Below are positions 48,076 to 58,759 of a stretch of 64,000 nucleotides of DNA, piece by piece. Each line of letters opens with the position of its first letter. The first letter of the stretch is position 1. Made by a program: the position numbers and the translations under genes. Under the pieces are notes generated by a model. It was not told the DNA's origin. It made no database searches and saw only the letters and a list, made by a program, of their open reading frames with translations. The DNA lies in the NCBI GenBank assembly GCA_950106755.1, contig OX467092.1, positions 4,526,001-4,590,000 of the forward strand, given 5' to 3'. This stretch comes from Climacium dendroides. Taxonomy: Eukaryota; Streptophyta; Bryopsida; Hypnales; Climaciaceae.

Positions 48076-48899
48076 TCCATTTGAAAAGTAGTTTGTGACT
48101 TAAAAATGACTACAATGCAATTAGCATTTTATAGAGAAGCAAATAATAAATTTAATAAGTTCAATTTTCATGGTGTCCTATTGTCAATCATTTTTCAGTT
48201 TTACTGTAGTCATATATTGTGCTCATTTTATGATAGCACAACTCAAATATGACTCAACCAAAACTGCATCAGCAATAAGGCTACAGAATACAAACTGAAC
48301 TGTGGATGACACTAGTTCTGGTCGTTTGTTTCATCTGGTTGCCATCCACTACTCTGGGAAATCACTACTAAATGATTGCTAATTGTGACAGGTTAGCTTT
48401 GGCACCATTTCCATGATTGTCAGTCATTTTCTAGTAGCCTTTTAGTCACCAGTCATTTCTTGATTGGTCACATTTGACCCTATTTTCTACTAGTGCCACT
48501 CTTTCTCTCAACTACTCACACGGACAATCTCAGAAAAAGCAAAACAGGAAAGTGAAGAGGAAAACCCTAGGCAAACAGCTTAAATACTAAACCGTCTACT
48601 TACGGATATCAAGACAACGGCCACAGGTCCGTTGTATTAACAGTATCCTACTTCCGTAGCTACGAGACCTATGTGGTAGGTTCCTGTGTTCCGTGTGAAT
48701 CCGGATTCGGATAAGTTTCAGTTCCGGGTTGTGCCGAAACGCTTATTTCCTAATCCAAGCTATCTGGTCCAAAAATCACGCTCTAACTATAAATTTTTGA
48801 TTTTTTTTCTATTTTTCGCACCTACTTCTTGTATTATTGATCCGTTTCCAGATTCCGGATTCCCACACCACGTAACCGGAACGAAGCATGGTTGTCATA

Positions 48900-51330
48900 A
48901 TGGACGGACGTCCGGTTCGCCTGTCCGTTAGAGGGCTCGCCCGTTGTCGGGTAATAAGAGTTTGCTTAGGGGAAACACAGGGTTTTTTGCTGCAACTAGA
49001 AGTGATTAGGTTTGGGAGCAAGTGAAAACAAAGTCAGGTCTTTGATTTATAACACCAAACTAAGAGAATACAATAGATGATAATACTTCAAGTGGAGGGA
49101 ACTAAAGCTGTCCGTAAATAAATGGATGAACCATCAAGGTAAAAGAATAATCTTGAATACGCAAGAGTATGTATATAAGTATAGGTAGAAATACTTGTAT
49201 TCAAATACAAACGTCTTTATACCAAACATACAATATGTATAAAAGTCGTGTACGTATAGTCGTACAATACAAGTATAAAATACGCATAAAATTCGTGTAC
49301 GTATATACGTATAAATATGTGTATATGAATATGTAGAATACGTATATAATAGACCGTATATACACCGTATAAATATTAATACAAGTGTTTGTGTGGTTCT
49401 AAATGAAGTAGGAATCAAAACCGCAAGCCTTGAAACTCTTGAAGAAAGCAGCAACACTAAAATGGATGCTCCAAACACATCATAATCTCAAATGAAGTGT
49501 GTTATAAGTTTTTGAAAAGCTAACAACACCATCTACTCTTCCTCCAAATTTCAACAGAATCGAACTTACAAGTCATAAGTTATAGTCTTTCAAAGTTGGT
49601 GCTCCAAAATCCCTTGGCAACCGAACATGCATACACCTTGTAAGACATAAAATGCTCAAAAACGCTCCAAATTGCTTGATATTTGAGTCTTTGAAAAGCT
49701 TAAAGTATCATAAAGATCTCCTCCAAAACTGAACTCAAAATTCCAAATACTCCTCCTTCTATAGCACCCCAAACTTAAGCACTTCAAATTTGCTTGGCAG
49801 CTGAATGTGCATGTGCTAGTTTCGGCCACAAAATGTTCAATAATACTCTAAAACTCTTGAAACTTGAAAGGTTGGAATCCTAACTTGCCTTAAAACTCTA
49901 CACCAAATGTTCAATTCCAAATTCCACCCTACCTAAGTTCTATGACACTCCAAATTCAAAACTAAAGTTTGTAGAAGCGGTCTCTAACTTCATCTCCTTC
50001 TTCCTATCACTCCTTCACATTTCTGTCTATAACTTTTGTTTCACAAACTCAATTTACAAGTGTGATAGCTTTTTGAAAAGCTAACAATAAGACCTACACT
50101 TCCTCTAAATTTCACTTGAATACAAGAAATATTGAGTCTGCAGGAGAGGCTCGAAGTCTCCACTTCTCTAATCGGATAGCAGCAGACCTTCCCTCACTCT
50201 TTTACTCATAACTTTCTCATAACAACTCCAAATCAAGTGAAACTAGTGCCAAAAGAAGCGCAAGAACAAGGTGTGCAACTCTGCCAAATATCAAATCAAA
50301 ATTCGTCTCCTACACAAAGCCTTAGTCGCTCGAAAATCACAGTATGCAAAATTTTTTTTCTTTTTCCATAACAACCCACAAAAAAAAGAAGAGATGGAGG
50401 AGGAAGCCCCCTCCTTCCTTATCTCCTCTCCTAAGGACCACATCAGCCCATGACTTGACCCATAAGGCATCTAGAAGCCCATTGGTTGAGGTACTACTCC
50501 CTCTTATCTCCACTACATCTTCTATTCATTTACTAAAATCTTAGAAATTCAACTAGAAGGGAAAAACCAAGTAGGAAAAAAAACCCTTCTCACAACTTAT
50601 TGTAGGAACTTTAGAACAAGTTAAGGTTCCTCTAAACTCAACATAAAAAAAACACTGGAATACAAATCAACCGCTCTTAAAGGTATTTTAAGAGGAAATA
50701 AATGACTAAACATGTAAAAACTCAAGGATTTGAAGAACTACTTCGGAAATGAAACTAGCCCTCCGTTGACTACTCAAATGACTGAGTTGCCCTTGAAGCC
50801 AAAGGCGATGCCCAACTTCACTTGAAATGCGACTAACCATCTGCCTTTCAGCGTTATTCTCAAAACGTCCTTCAAATATCATTTGATGATCTCCAGAAAG
50901 CGTAGATTCAGCCTCCAAAACAATAACCAAGGCCCTGGTATCAAGTTGAATACTTGCAGCTGCAAATTGAAAATTACTTGGGTCTGGATCTGTTCGCAGT
51001 TGAACACAACGCTCAGAAGGCTCAACTTCATCACGTACACGACGTCTTGAAGTAGAAGGCAAATCAAGATCAAACAGCGGTTGAGATAATGGTAGCTCCC
51101 AATCCTCAAGATTCTGCGAATCCATCACTACAAATAACTGAATCCAAAATCAAAGCCTAAACAGGTTCTTCTAAACCAAGGAATGTAACCCATTCCCTTT
51201 ATACAAAACTAATAGCTTCATTGAGAAGCTAATTCCAACTAACCAATCCCAAGTCAAATATTTATAGGTATATGTTTTTGTCTCAAAAGAAAACCTATGT
51301 AGAAATGGATCAAGGTACACTGCTTCGTTC
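48900..51330 (-). mobile_element. Probable LTR-retroelement interior remnant
   Basis: On the minus strand the region follows a primer-binding-like site and a small frame (50706-51128), and then runs AT-rich to 48.9 kb without polymerase domains. Phrases such as TTTGGAGTTGTTATGAG, AGAGGAAGTGTAGG and GTTAGCTTTT resemble the interior of the 17723-19834 element. 49150-49400 is a low-complexity tract of alternating GTATA/CGTATA words. No second LTR was found. Confidence 0.35.
50706..51128 (-). CDS. Short frame after the primer-binding site, unrecognised
   Basis: 140 codons from MDSQNLEDWELPL to FLHV-stop. It is acidic at the N terminus, with SRISSEVGHRLWLQGQLSHLSS helices near the end. It lies about 200 nt downstream of the TGGTATCAGA site, where a gag gene would begin, but is far too short for one and shows no zinc knuckle. 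It may be a gag fragment or a spurious frame. Confidence 0.3.
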   Translation of the reverse strand: MMDSQNLEDWELPLSQPLFDLDLPSTSRRRVRDEVEPSERCVQLRTDPDPSNFQFAAASIQLDTRALVIVLEAESTLSGDHQMIFEGRFENNAERQMVSRISSEVGHRLWLQGQLSHLSSQRRASFISEVVLQILEFLHV

Positions 51331-51331
51331 A

Positions 51332-51341
51332 TCTGATACCA
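51332..51341 (-). promoter_or_regulatory. Primer-binding-site-like TGGTATCAGA
   Basis: The minus strand reads TGGTATCAGATG, the plant LTR-retrotransposon primer-binding sequence complementary to initiator methionine tRNA. It sits 5 nt after a CA that could end an LTR starting TGTCG at 51697. Confidence 0.5.
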
Positions 51342-51346
51342 CACGA

Positions 51347-51697
51347 TGCAACCATCAACGGTATAAAACCGTTGTGGGGCTAACAATCAACGCCAAGTTG
51401 CGGACTTGGCTGGTTGTTGAAGTCCCCGTTAGTTGTCGACTGGTTCCGGGTTCGAATACCATCGGGCCCGTTGAATCAATCTAAGCAGCGGCAACTTGGC
51501 ACCGCTAGTGAAGGCAGGAAATAACCAGCCAGCCAGCCTCCTACTTCCCCTGAGCTAAGCGACAAGATGTAGTACAAAACCCAAACCGTGGATTTCTCCA
51601 CGACCCCACCTTTTCTAACTCAATCCTTATACTCCATTGACGTTCTAAAGAGTTCTTTTCGTAGTTTTTAAACACCACACCTATTTACAACACGACA
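51347..51697 (-). mobile_element. Candidate 351-bp LTR, TGTCG...CA
   Basis: The minus strand begins TGTCGTGTTGTAAATAGG, similar to the start of the 17723-19834 element (TGTCGCACTGTAAAT), and ends TTGCA just before the primer-binding site. No partner LTR is visible, so the boundaries are tentative. A SINE-like segment overlaps it. Confidence 0.35.
51395..51600 (+). mobile_element. tRNA-derived SINE-like segment
   Basis: TTGGCTGGTTG (A-box-like) and GGGTTCGAATACC (B-box) are spaced about 45 nt apart, as in a tRNA-type polymerase III promoter, followed by a non-tRNA body. A clean tRNA cloverleaf is not apparent. Confidence 0.4.
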
Positions 51698-51779
51698 CCG
51701 TCCGATACAGTCAACACAAAGTTGACTTTATGAAAATGGAAAAATAGGCCACGTGGATGCCACTGGGATGTCACGTGGA

Positions 51780-51860
51780 TTCTGGAACATGCAGGGCGCA
51801 GACGCCATCGTTAGGGCGCGGATGCCATGGTCAGGGCGCGGACGTGAACGTCAAGGCACG
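51780..51860 (-). repeat. GTCCGCGCCCTG-type motif cluster
   Basis: CAGGGCGC(A/G)GACG, TAGGGCGCGGATG, CAGGGCGCGGACG and CAAGGCACGGATG follow each other about every 20-25 bp, i.e. minus-strand copies of the GTCCGCGCCCTG motif found at 56-61 kb. Confidence 0.75.
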
Positions 51861-51916
51861 GATGGGATTTAATAAATATACTAAATTAATATGCTTTTTA
51901 CATATTTCCATTTCAT

Positions 51917-52634
51917 ATTCCATACAGGGTTGTCTATTTAGACGTGACGTGGGCTTTTCACGTCCGGATGTCATGATGCGTCCATCTTGACGTGTCATGA
52001 CGCCGTCAGGATCCGTCCCCAATACTGACGTGACCGTCCCAGCGTGGATGAAGTCTGTCTAGCTGTGGACGGCCTCCTGGACGGGCCATCCATCCTCTCG
52101 ACGGCCTCCTGGACAGCCATCCGTCCCCTCGACGGCCATTCGTCTTCTCGACTGCATCCTGGACGGCCATCGGTCTTCTCGACAACATCCTGGACGGCCA
52201 TCCGTCCCCTCGACGGCCTCCTGGACGGCCATCTGTCCCCTCGACGGCCTCCTAGACGGCCATCCATACCCTCGACGGCCTCCTAGACGGGCATCCGTCC
52301 CCTTGACGGCATCCTGGACGGCCATGTGTCCCCTCGACGGCATCTTGGACGGCCATGTGTCCCCTCGATGACATCTTGGACGGCCATGCATCCCCTCGAC
52401 GGCATCCTGGATGGCCATCTGTCCTTTGGACCCGTCCCTTGGACGACATCCTGGACGGCCATCCGTCCCCTGGACGGCCTACGCATCCCTTCGACGGCCT
52501 CCTAGACAGTTTCATCCCCTATGGACAATTTTCATTGGGATTTCATCCTGACGGACGCCGGGGATGGATCCTGACGTCCGACCGGACATCCTGACGGACG
52601 GACGCGACGTGACGGGGACAACCCTGATTCCATA
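51917..52634. mobile_element. Non-autonomous hAT element (51925-52626), 8-bp duplication ATTCCATA
   Basis: The ends CAGGGTTGTC and GACAACCCTG are 10-bp perfect inverted repeats of hAT type (CAGGG). ATTCCATA lies immediately outside on both sides (51917-51924 and 52627-52634), the 8-bp duplication diagnostic of hAT transposition. The 702-bp body is GC-rich and filled by a minisatellite. No transposase inside. Confidence 0.93.
52050..52520. repeat. Minisatellite GGACGGCCATCCGTCCCCTCGAC inside the hAT element
   Basis: About 14 units of ~31-33 bp built from GGACGGCCATC, CGTCCCCTCGAC and GGCCTCCT (or GGCATCCT). All six frames are open over long stretches because of the repeat, so open frames here are not evidence for genes. 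Confidence 0.9.
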
Positions 52635-52920
52635 TTCCAAATCACTACAACAGTCCATATTTTTATTTAATGTTAGATCATATCACTGTAACACCCAAAT
52701 AAATTCCATATCCTAATCAATCCATCATTCCATATTTTTGCAGGGTGTTAAATTACCTCATTATAAGTTTGTAACACCCAAACCACTTCCACGTCCAAAT
52801 CACTCCACCAATCCACCATTCCATAAATTTTTTGGGTGTTACATTATATTACACTGACACCCAAAGCATTTCCATATTCGAAAGCATTCCACCATTCATA
52901 TTTCTTTTAATGTTAGATTA
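52635..52920. repeat. AT-rich repeats with GTAACACCCAAA phrase
   Basis: TGTAACACCCAAA, with TTAATGTTAGATTATA and CCATTCCATA(T/A)TTTTT around it, recurs three times (about 52690, 52770 and 52850) at ~80-bp spacing. No gene. Confidence 0.6.
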
Positions 52921-52924
52921 TAAC

Positions 52925-53925
52925 TCCTTCAAAATAATTGGCCACCCTAAAATAAATTGGTATGCTTTTCAAAAGCTTTGGTCACCCCATCTTCCCTTTT
53001 GGACATAGATTTTTAAAGCACACTTCCATTCCAAGTGATTGCCATTATTTTTTGGGAGGAATCATTCTCTTTCCTATTTTTTTGGCATCATTACCATAAG
53101 TCTTTTATTTGAATTCAATGCCACTTGTGTAGGGTGGAATGACTTTTTTTTCCTATTTTATTTTTTGTGATTAGCAAAATTGTTCCATCCCAAGCCGAGG
53201 CCATTTCTTTTTCGTTGATCATTCCCATTCCTTTCATTTTTTGCTCCATAGCAAAACTCTTTCATCCCAAGTGAATTCCATTTATTTTTTGTGGTATCCC
53301 AACTCTATTTGAACTAAATGGTAATTTTTTGGGGCTGTTAGTTGAAATCACTTTGACACACTATTTTTTGTGGGCTTATCTCTCTCACAAAATTGTTCCA
53401 ACCCAAGCCCAATCCATTTTGTATTTGTTCCATCATTTCCTTTCCTATTTTTTTTCCATTAATGAACAAAGCTCTTCCCATCCCAACTCTATGCCATTCT
53501 TTTCGGTTCGGATCATTCTCTCTTTTTTTTTTCTTCATTCCTAAAACTCTCCCATCCGAACTCATAGTTATTCTTTTCTTTTCGAACATTTTTTTATTGA
53601 AAGAAATGGACAATTTTCATGTTCTAACATTCCAAATTTTCAATTTCTATTTTGTTTTGGTTCATTAATTAGGAAGACTATTTTATTCGAACTCATAGTT
53701 CTGCTTTATTTGTTCAATATTTCCCTTCCCTATTTTATTTTTCTGATTCACTAAAGTTATTCCATCTAAGCTCAAAGCCATTATTCTTATTTTTTTGTTC
53801 CATCATTCTCTGTCCTTTTATTTATTTTTTTCATTACTAAAATTATTCCAATCTACTTCAATGTCATTCTTTTTTTTGGTGGATCAATTACTTTCTTTTG
53901 GAGGGGGGGCTTCATTAACTTCTAG
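52925..53925 (+). repeat. Left array of a ~60-bp unit (mirrored at 59180-59945)
   Basis: Roughly 12 diverged units of TTCCATC(C/T)(C/A)AA(C/G)T(C/G)AA(T/A)GCCATT, then TTTTTTTGTTCCATCATTCTC, TTTCCTATTTTTTT, and ATTACTAAAA(C/T)T. The same unit appears in reverse orientation on the far side of the kinase and RING genes. Confidence 0.8.
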
Positions 53926-54288
53926 AATATAGACCTGTTCTTTTAATGCATTGTTTTTTCCATTTGTTCAAAAAAGAAACAAAAAAAACATAGACCTACT
54001 GAAAAAATACAATGTATGTATTCTTATACCAAACTACTGCATTCACTGTTTTTGTAGAGGTTTTACCATCAACTCATAGAATTCATAAAAAATAAAAATG
54101 CAATGAGAAAGAACAATGATATGGCATATTAATATATTATGACATTTTGAGTAGAGAATACATCCGATTTTATATATATTTGAGATGTTTCGCAATTGCC
54201 AAGTATGTATACATGGTCCTCTACGAGGATGGTTTACCTTCTATGCCTGAACTATATGGTAAACTACAAAAATTAAAAAAACTAAATA

Positions 54289-55869
54289 CTATATACAATA
54301 ACAACAATCTGGCATAGTCCAACAGTGGGGGGCCTTCTTCAATGTGTCCAGAACATCTTGCACTGTCGCCCTTTCACTTACATCATCTTTCATGAGGCTT
54401 CTCAATTTGATCCTGAGGTTCACATATTGCTCTGAATTCTTCGTTGTAAAGTATTTGGGGTCCCACTCCTCTTGCCAAATTGCAGCTGCTATCCATCCCG
54501 CCGCATATGCATCAGCTGCCATGGAGTACAAATGCGTTTTCTACATGGCCTCAATTGAATTAGCTGAACCTTGCTCTCTGTATACATAAAACAACTCAGG
54601 GGCTGCAAACTTTCGCTTTTTCTTTTCCTTCGCTAGGGTCTCCATGTTGGAAAAGCCATACCTTGATGGCTCCTTCTCTACAACTCGGCTAGAAAGTCCT
54701 CAATCACATATCCCTATGTACACCCTGTGCTCTTTCCAATCATCAAAATGGAGCAAAACATTGGATGGAGTTATGTCGTTGTGCATGTACTGCGCATCGT
54801 GGCATTTCCCCACAATGACAAGCAAGGAGAGTGCCAAGTTCACTCGGTTCCTTCGGTAAGTTGCAACCCATGCAAGCTCTTCTTTTGTCAGCAGCGTACC
54901 TTGTTCACGCTCAATATCATCCACATCCACTGATTCGTTCACTTTCAAATTGTACTTGGATAAGAAAGAAATTAGAGATCCTCCATTCCACCATAGGGTA
55001 TAGCCTTCCATCGTTTTAGGGTGGATGTACGCAATTCGAATGATGCTAGGATGTATCATTGGACACCCTCCCGCCTCATTGATGATTCCTTGGCGCTTCT
55101 CCTTCTCATTTGTGGTTTTCAAGCTCTTCCCAGCAAAAAATATCCAACTAGGAATGCTCTCAAGTTTTGTAAGCATCACCTTCCTCACGGTCCCATATGA
55201 ACCAACCACACTATTGTCCGGCATGGGGATGACTTTCACTGTACTTTCAAGCCACTTGAATGTTCCACTCACACAGTGAGCCGTTATGGCGTTTTCTATT
55301 GTGGCTTTCCATGGTGCTTGTTTTTTCTTACGCGATGAAGAAAATTGTTGAGCGAAGTTTTGAATGATTTTCAACTTTGCAACCACCTCTTTATTCTACG
55401 TGTCTCAATCGCTACCATCTTCTTTCTTCCCCGTGTGGTAACACCAATTTGACACTATATTGGTTGTGAAGGCAACCACCTGTTTATCCAGCCAGTCTTG
55501 GTGCAACCAATAATCAGAGAAATTGTTGAATTTCTCTGATGATTCAAATTTGGACTCCAGCTCCCTTCGCAGGTCCTTCGTCAATTTGTGGTATCCTTCT
55601 TCGTTGTGCGCCACATACTCCCTGGTCAACATAGTTGTACTTCGACGAGTGTAGAACACCACAACTATTGCTCTCCCTTCAACTATGAATTCGTGTGGAG
55701 GCATATGGGGATTGGGTGCTTTCTTGCGCTTCTTTTGGCCCGATGAGGAAGGATTCGATGAACTTGAGGCCACCAATGTATTCGTGGATGGAATTACCAT
55801 CTCACCGACATCATCCAAATCTATAAACATGGGACGTTTCTCCGCTGATCCACTCCCTTCCCTTGTCAT
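54289..55869 (-). pseudogene. Protein-kinase-like gene with four in-frame stops
   Basis: Minus-strand frame from ATG 55869 (MTREGSGSAEKR) to the stop at 54289. It stays in one frame but is cut by TGA 55405-55407, TAG 55396-55398, TGA 54700-54702 and TAG 54541-54543. All are one C-to-T or G-to-A change from CGA, CAG, TGG and CAG. N-terminal third: basic QKKRKKAP and no known domain. Kinase part: GSYGTVRKV (glycine loop), FAGKSLK (ATP Lys), MHNDITPSNVLL (catalytic loop, HND for HRD), CD-stop-GLSSRV (the DFG site, probably DWG), KFAAPELFY (APE) and ADAYAAGWIAAAIW (helix F). The layout is of a eukaryotic Ser/Thr or Tyr kinase with non-standard HRD and DFG. It diverges from the RING gene across a shared promoter. 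A kinase fold is likely; activity is not. Confidence 0.7.
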
Positions 55870-55974
55870 AATGAAGAATATTTTATACGATGGGCCTCTG
55901 TATCTCTCCTCAAGCACGGAAGTTCAAAAAAAAATTTAAAAAACCGGGTCACATATGCGGGCCAAGCCCACCAC

Positions 55975-56345
55975 CCACCAAACTCACTCGCATAGGCCGT
56001 TAGAACTAGCGTATGAGGCATAGGGCGCGGACTTGGCAAAAAAATGAGGGCGGGGACTCGCTTTATATAGTCCCCCCCCTCACGTCCACGCCCCATCCTC
56101 TCGCATTCCCGCCCCATCTCTTCACGTCCCCGCCCCGTTCCCACACGTCCGCGCCCCAACCGCGATGATGTCCGCGCCCTCACTTCATGTCCGCACCCCC
56201 ACATCGATGGCGTCTACGCCCTGGTTTGACGTCCGCGTCCCCGCTCGATGGCGTCCATGCCCTGCCTTCACGTCCGCGCCCCCGCATTGATGGCGTTCGT
56301 GCCCTGGCGTACCCCACCTCCCGCTATATAAAGCCGTCCCCGCCC
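55975..56345. promoter_or_regulatory. Bidirectional promoter with mirrored TATA boxes and GTCCGCGCCC repeats
   Basis: CTATATAAAGCGAGTCCCCGCCC on the minus strand (TATA at 56061-56070) and CTATATAAAGCCGTCCCCGCCC on the plus strand (TATA at 56334-56343) face away from each other, nearly identical over 20 nt. Between them are about ten CACGTCC(G/A)CGCCC-type words, several paired with CGATGGCGTC. The kinase ATG lies about 190 bp from the left TATA. The RING frame opens about 85 bp from the right one. Confidence 0.75.
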
Positions 56346-56425
56346 CATTCGTCCCCGCCCTGCATACTCTCAGCCTTCCACCTCTTCATTGAGTTGGTTG
56401 TGAGCGTTGTGTGGGGTCCTCTTGA

Positions 56426-58759
56426 TTGCCACGTGGGAGGTTTTCGATTTTTTCTGCAAAAAAGGCTACGCCACCAAGAACGACCAAGGAGGAACGAGAC
56501 AAGACCCGACTTCGACCAGGAAATAAACATCGTAAGCGACTGCATGTTCTACGTAATCCAGCCAAACTTGCATTCAAGGGGTGGGAGGACGTGCCTGATC
56601 CATGGACCTTTGATGACTACGCCAATTACATCGAGTGGTGCCACATTGACAAGGTCTTCCCAGAAGAGCGCCACAACTTCCACAGACGCTTCCACAAGGC
56701 AAATTTGAAACATTGCCTTGACGAGGAGTTTACGACCCGATGCATCGAGGTGGTCCAAGTGTTGTATGATGTCTCAACTGTCCCGCTCAATGAAGTGCAT
56801 CTTTTCATTGCACGAGGGGTCCATGCAGAGGTGAAGTTGAACAAGAGAGTGGATTGGTCAACTTTGAAGACAATGGGAAAAGATGTCAATATTCCTACCC
56901 CAGCAAATGGATTTATTCCAAGGGGGGTAAAAAGATACCCGGAAGGTGGTCTAGGGAAAACAACTACACAAGTTCAACCACCACCAACATATGAGACTCC
57001 GGACTCATCTACGGACAGCGACTCTGATGGATCTCGTGTGGTAGTTCCAGTCAGCCATAGAACACAACAACAACGTGCTAAAAGGAGAAGGGCTGCGCGT
57101 GCAATTGCTGAGGTTTTACCTGAAAATGTTGTGGAGGAACAGGTGCCACCTACGGACGAACTAGTAGTAGGAGTTGTCGATGTTACAGCTGCTGCAAACC
57201 GAATTCAGAGTTTGCTGACCGAAGTGAATGACAAGAATGCGGAATTGCGTTCTTTGTATAATGATGTTAACAAATTGAGGGAAAAAAATCCAAGAGAAGG
57301 ACAACATCATCAATCAACAACAACGTGACATGGAGGCACTTCGACACACTCTCTAGGCAGCAACAATGGCCAATGCTGGTCAAGATCCACGAGGGGAAGC
57401 ACAAGGGCCTTTGAATACTTCTCAAATTTCATTGGAACATGCAGAAGTTGGTGCAACAATGAATACTCAAGATGATTCATTGTCCTTCGGAGAATTACCC
57501 ATGAATGAAGTTGTAGCAATGTCTGTTGACCAAAGCACCCAACTGACGGACGCGCTTGCAAAGAATTTGAGATTGAAAAATCAATTGCATGCGTTGATGG
57601 AGCAGTATTATCAATGGAAGATGGCATGTGTCTTCAGTGTTGACAGGACTAGGCAAATGGTAGAAGAATTCAAAAAAATTGACTACAATTACGGCTCACA
57701 CAATCAGGAGAGGGTTTTTGGATTGACATCGTGGGCCCTGGTGGATGATCATTTCAACATGAATGAAATGGCGACCATCGACAGTACTGGTCAACCAACA
57801 ACCATCGATTGGTCCAAACATGGTTGGGATTTCAAGAATCAAGTTGGCACTGCCGTCGACCATCAGGGCAATCCATTACTACTGTGGCCAAACCCTTCAA
57901 CCTTCGTGCATGATGGAACTACATGTCCCATTTGCCTTAATCCATTTGGCCCGGAAGGTGGAATGCACCTAGGCACGTGCGAACATTTGTACCATCCATT
58001 TTGCCTAATTAGCTTGATGATTGTTCGCCGACGTTGTTCATTGTGCAAGGCTCCTTTCCATGAGCGTTTGTATGAGTTGTTTGGATTAGTTCCCTACATA
58101 CCACCGCATTGGGAATACAATGAAGAAAATGCGCCTGATCATTCGTCGAAGTGGGGAACAGACTTGGTATGGAGCTGGAAACTGAACATCCATTCATTGG
58201 GCAAACAACACCTTTGTACCGAATGGGGTTGGGAAACAGATCCATCTAAAATTGTCAAGGTGTGCCACCACTTGGTTCCACTAAAGGACAACTTCAGCCA
58301 AGGACGACGGAATTTCTTTTTCCAATGCTTCAATGGCATTGGAATGAGGCTGGACAATACTTCCAATTTGGCCCTCATCCTCGTGGATGGTTGTGGGGCG
58401 TTGATGGACGTCGCATTACTGATGACCAAGGCATGCGTATCGGGGGAGACATTGACATGCCAAACCCAGCTGAACTTGCACTACTATCAGAGTCAGAGTG
58501 GAGAAAAACCTTTCGAGATGAAGGGATGGACTATTTGATGGAACAGCATAGCCCAGGAACTCTGCAATGTCTTGAGAGCCTCAAACAATCACAAATATTG
58601 AGGGCTATATTAGAGGAAGACGGACCAGCAAGGAGAACCCAATCCGCAGTTCGTAGACTTCGTTTGGGCTCAGATGAAGACCTTCCAGTCCGCGCCAGGA
58701 CACATGACAATGAGGCTGGACCAAGTGGCAATGCAAGCAGTCCAATGAACATGGACTGA
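56426..58759 (+). pseudogene. RING-H2 protein gene with two frameshifts and one stop
   Basis: The frame opens at about 56426 (no ATG near, so the start or a 5' exon is unknown) and ends at 58757-58759 (NMD-stop). The N-terminal third is basic with a Tyr/Trp-rich helical domain (WTFDDYANYIEWCHIDKVF). Next a Ser/Asp linker and a coiled coil. An A7 run at 57282-57288 shifts the frame; the coiled coil continues as EKIQEKDNIINQQQ, then TAG 57354-57356 (CAG-like). The RING has CPIC, 14 residues, C-x-H-x2-H-x2-C, 10 residues, CSLC (about 57925-58055), i.e. C3H2C3. RING-H2 domains bind E2 enzymes and transfer ubiquitin. A second single-base shift near 58316 in CTTTTTCC leads to the C-terminal WLWGVDGRRITDDQG part. 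Homopolymer shifts could be assembly errors. Confidence 0.7.

Larger units (their letters stand above)
46380..48498 (+). mobile_element. 2113-bp non-autonomous CACTA element (46383-48495), duplication CCA
   Basis: Ends CACTAGTAGAAAA and TTTTCTACTAGTG are perfect 13-bp inverted repeats, flanked by CCA at 46380-46382 and 48496-48498. Copy A at 14735-14755 shows the empty site with one copy of the triplet. TGACTG lies about 28 bp in from both ends. The interior has no transposase. The end sequence shares GGGGCTATC-N-TGACTG spacing with the large CACTA terminus at 6826, so the larger element's family could have supplied the transposase. Confidence 0.92.
43193..48872 (-). mobile_element. LTR-type element copy B (43198-48867), duplication CCACG
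   Basis: It lies in reverse orientation inside copy C. Minus-strand start TGTGGGAATCC at 48867, end CGTACGACA at 43198. CCACG lies on both sides. After subtracting the CACTA insert it is 3.55 kb, equal to copy A. It supplies the empty sites for both secondary insertions discussed here: it lacks the 2112-bp element found in A, and A lacks the CACTA element found in B. Confidence 0.88.
41569..48898 (+). mobile_element. LTR-type element copy C, diverged, split by copy B
   Basis: It starts TGTGGGAATC at 41569 like copy A, and follows A with about 25-30% difference through 43197. It resumes after copy B at 48868 (CCACGTAACCGGAACGAAG) for about 30 bp, matching A near 15996-16025, and is then lost. 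CCACG at 43193-43197 and 48868-48872 is the 5-bp duplication made by B. Its reading frame (from 41994) is riddled with stops at positions that are CAG, CGA or TGG in A or B. C is the oldest of the three copies. Confidence 0.75.

Noticed and set aside
51395..51480. Possible functional tRNA gene (GGTTCGAATACC)
   Set aside because: The B-box and an A-box-like word are present, but no closing acceptor stem or anticodon arm could be drawn; a SINE head fits better.
52006..52594. Several overlapping long open frames rich in RPSRGRMAV/DGRPGC repeats
   Set aside because: They exist in many frames on both strands because the 31-33-bp minisatellite has no stops. Not genes.
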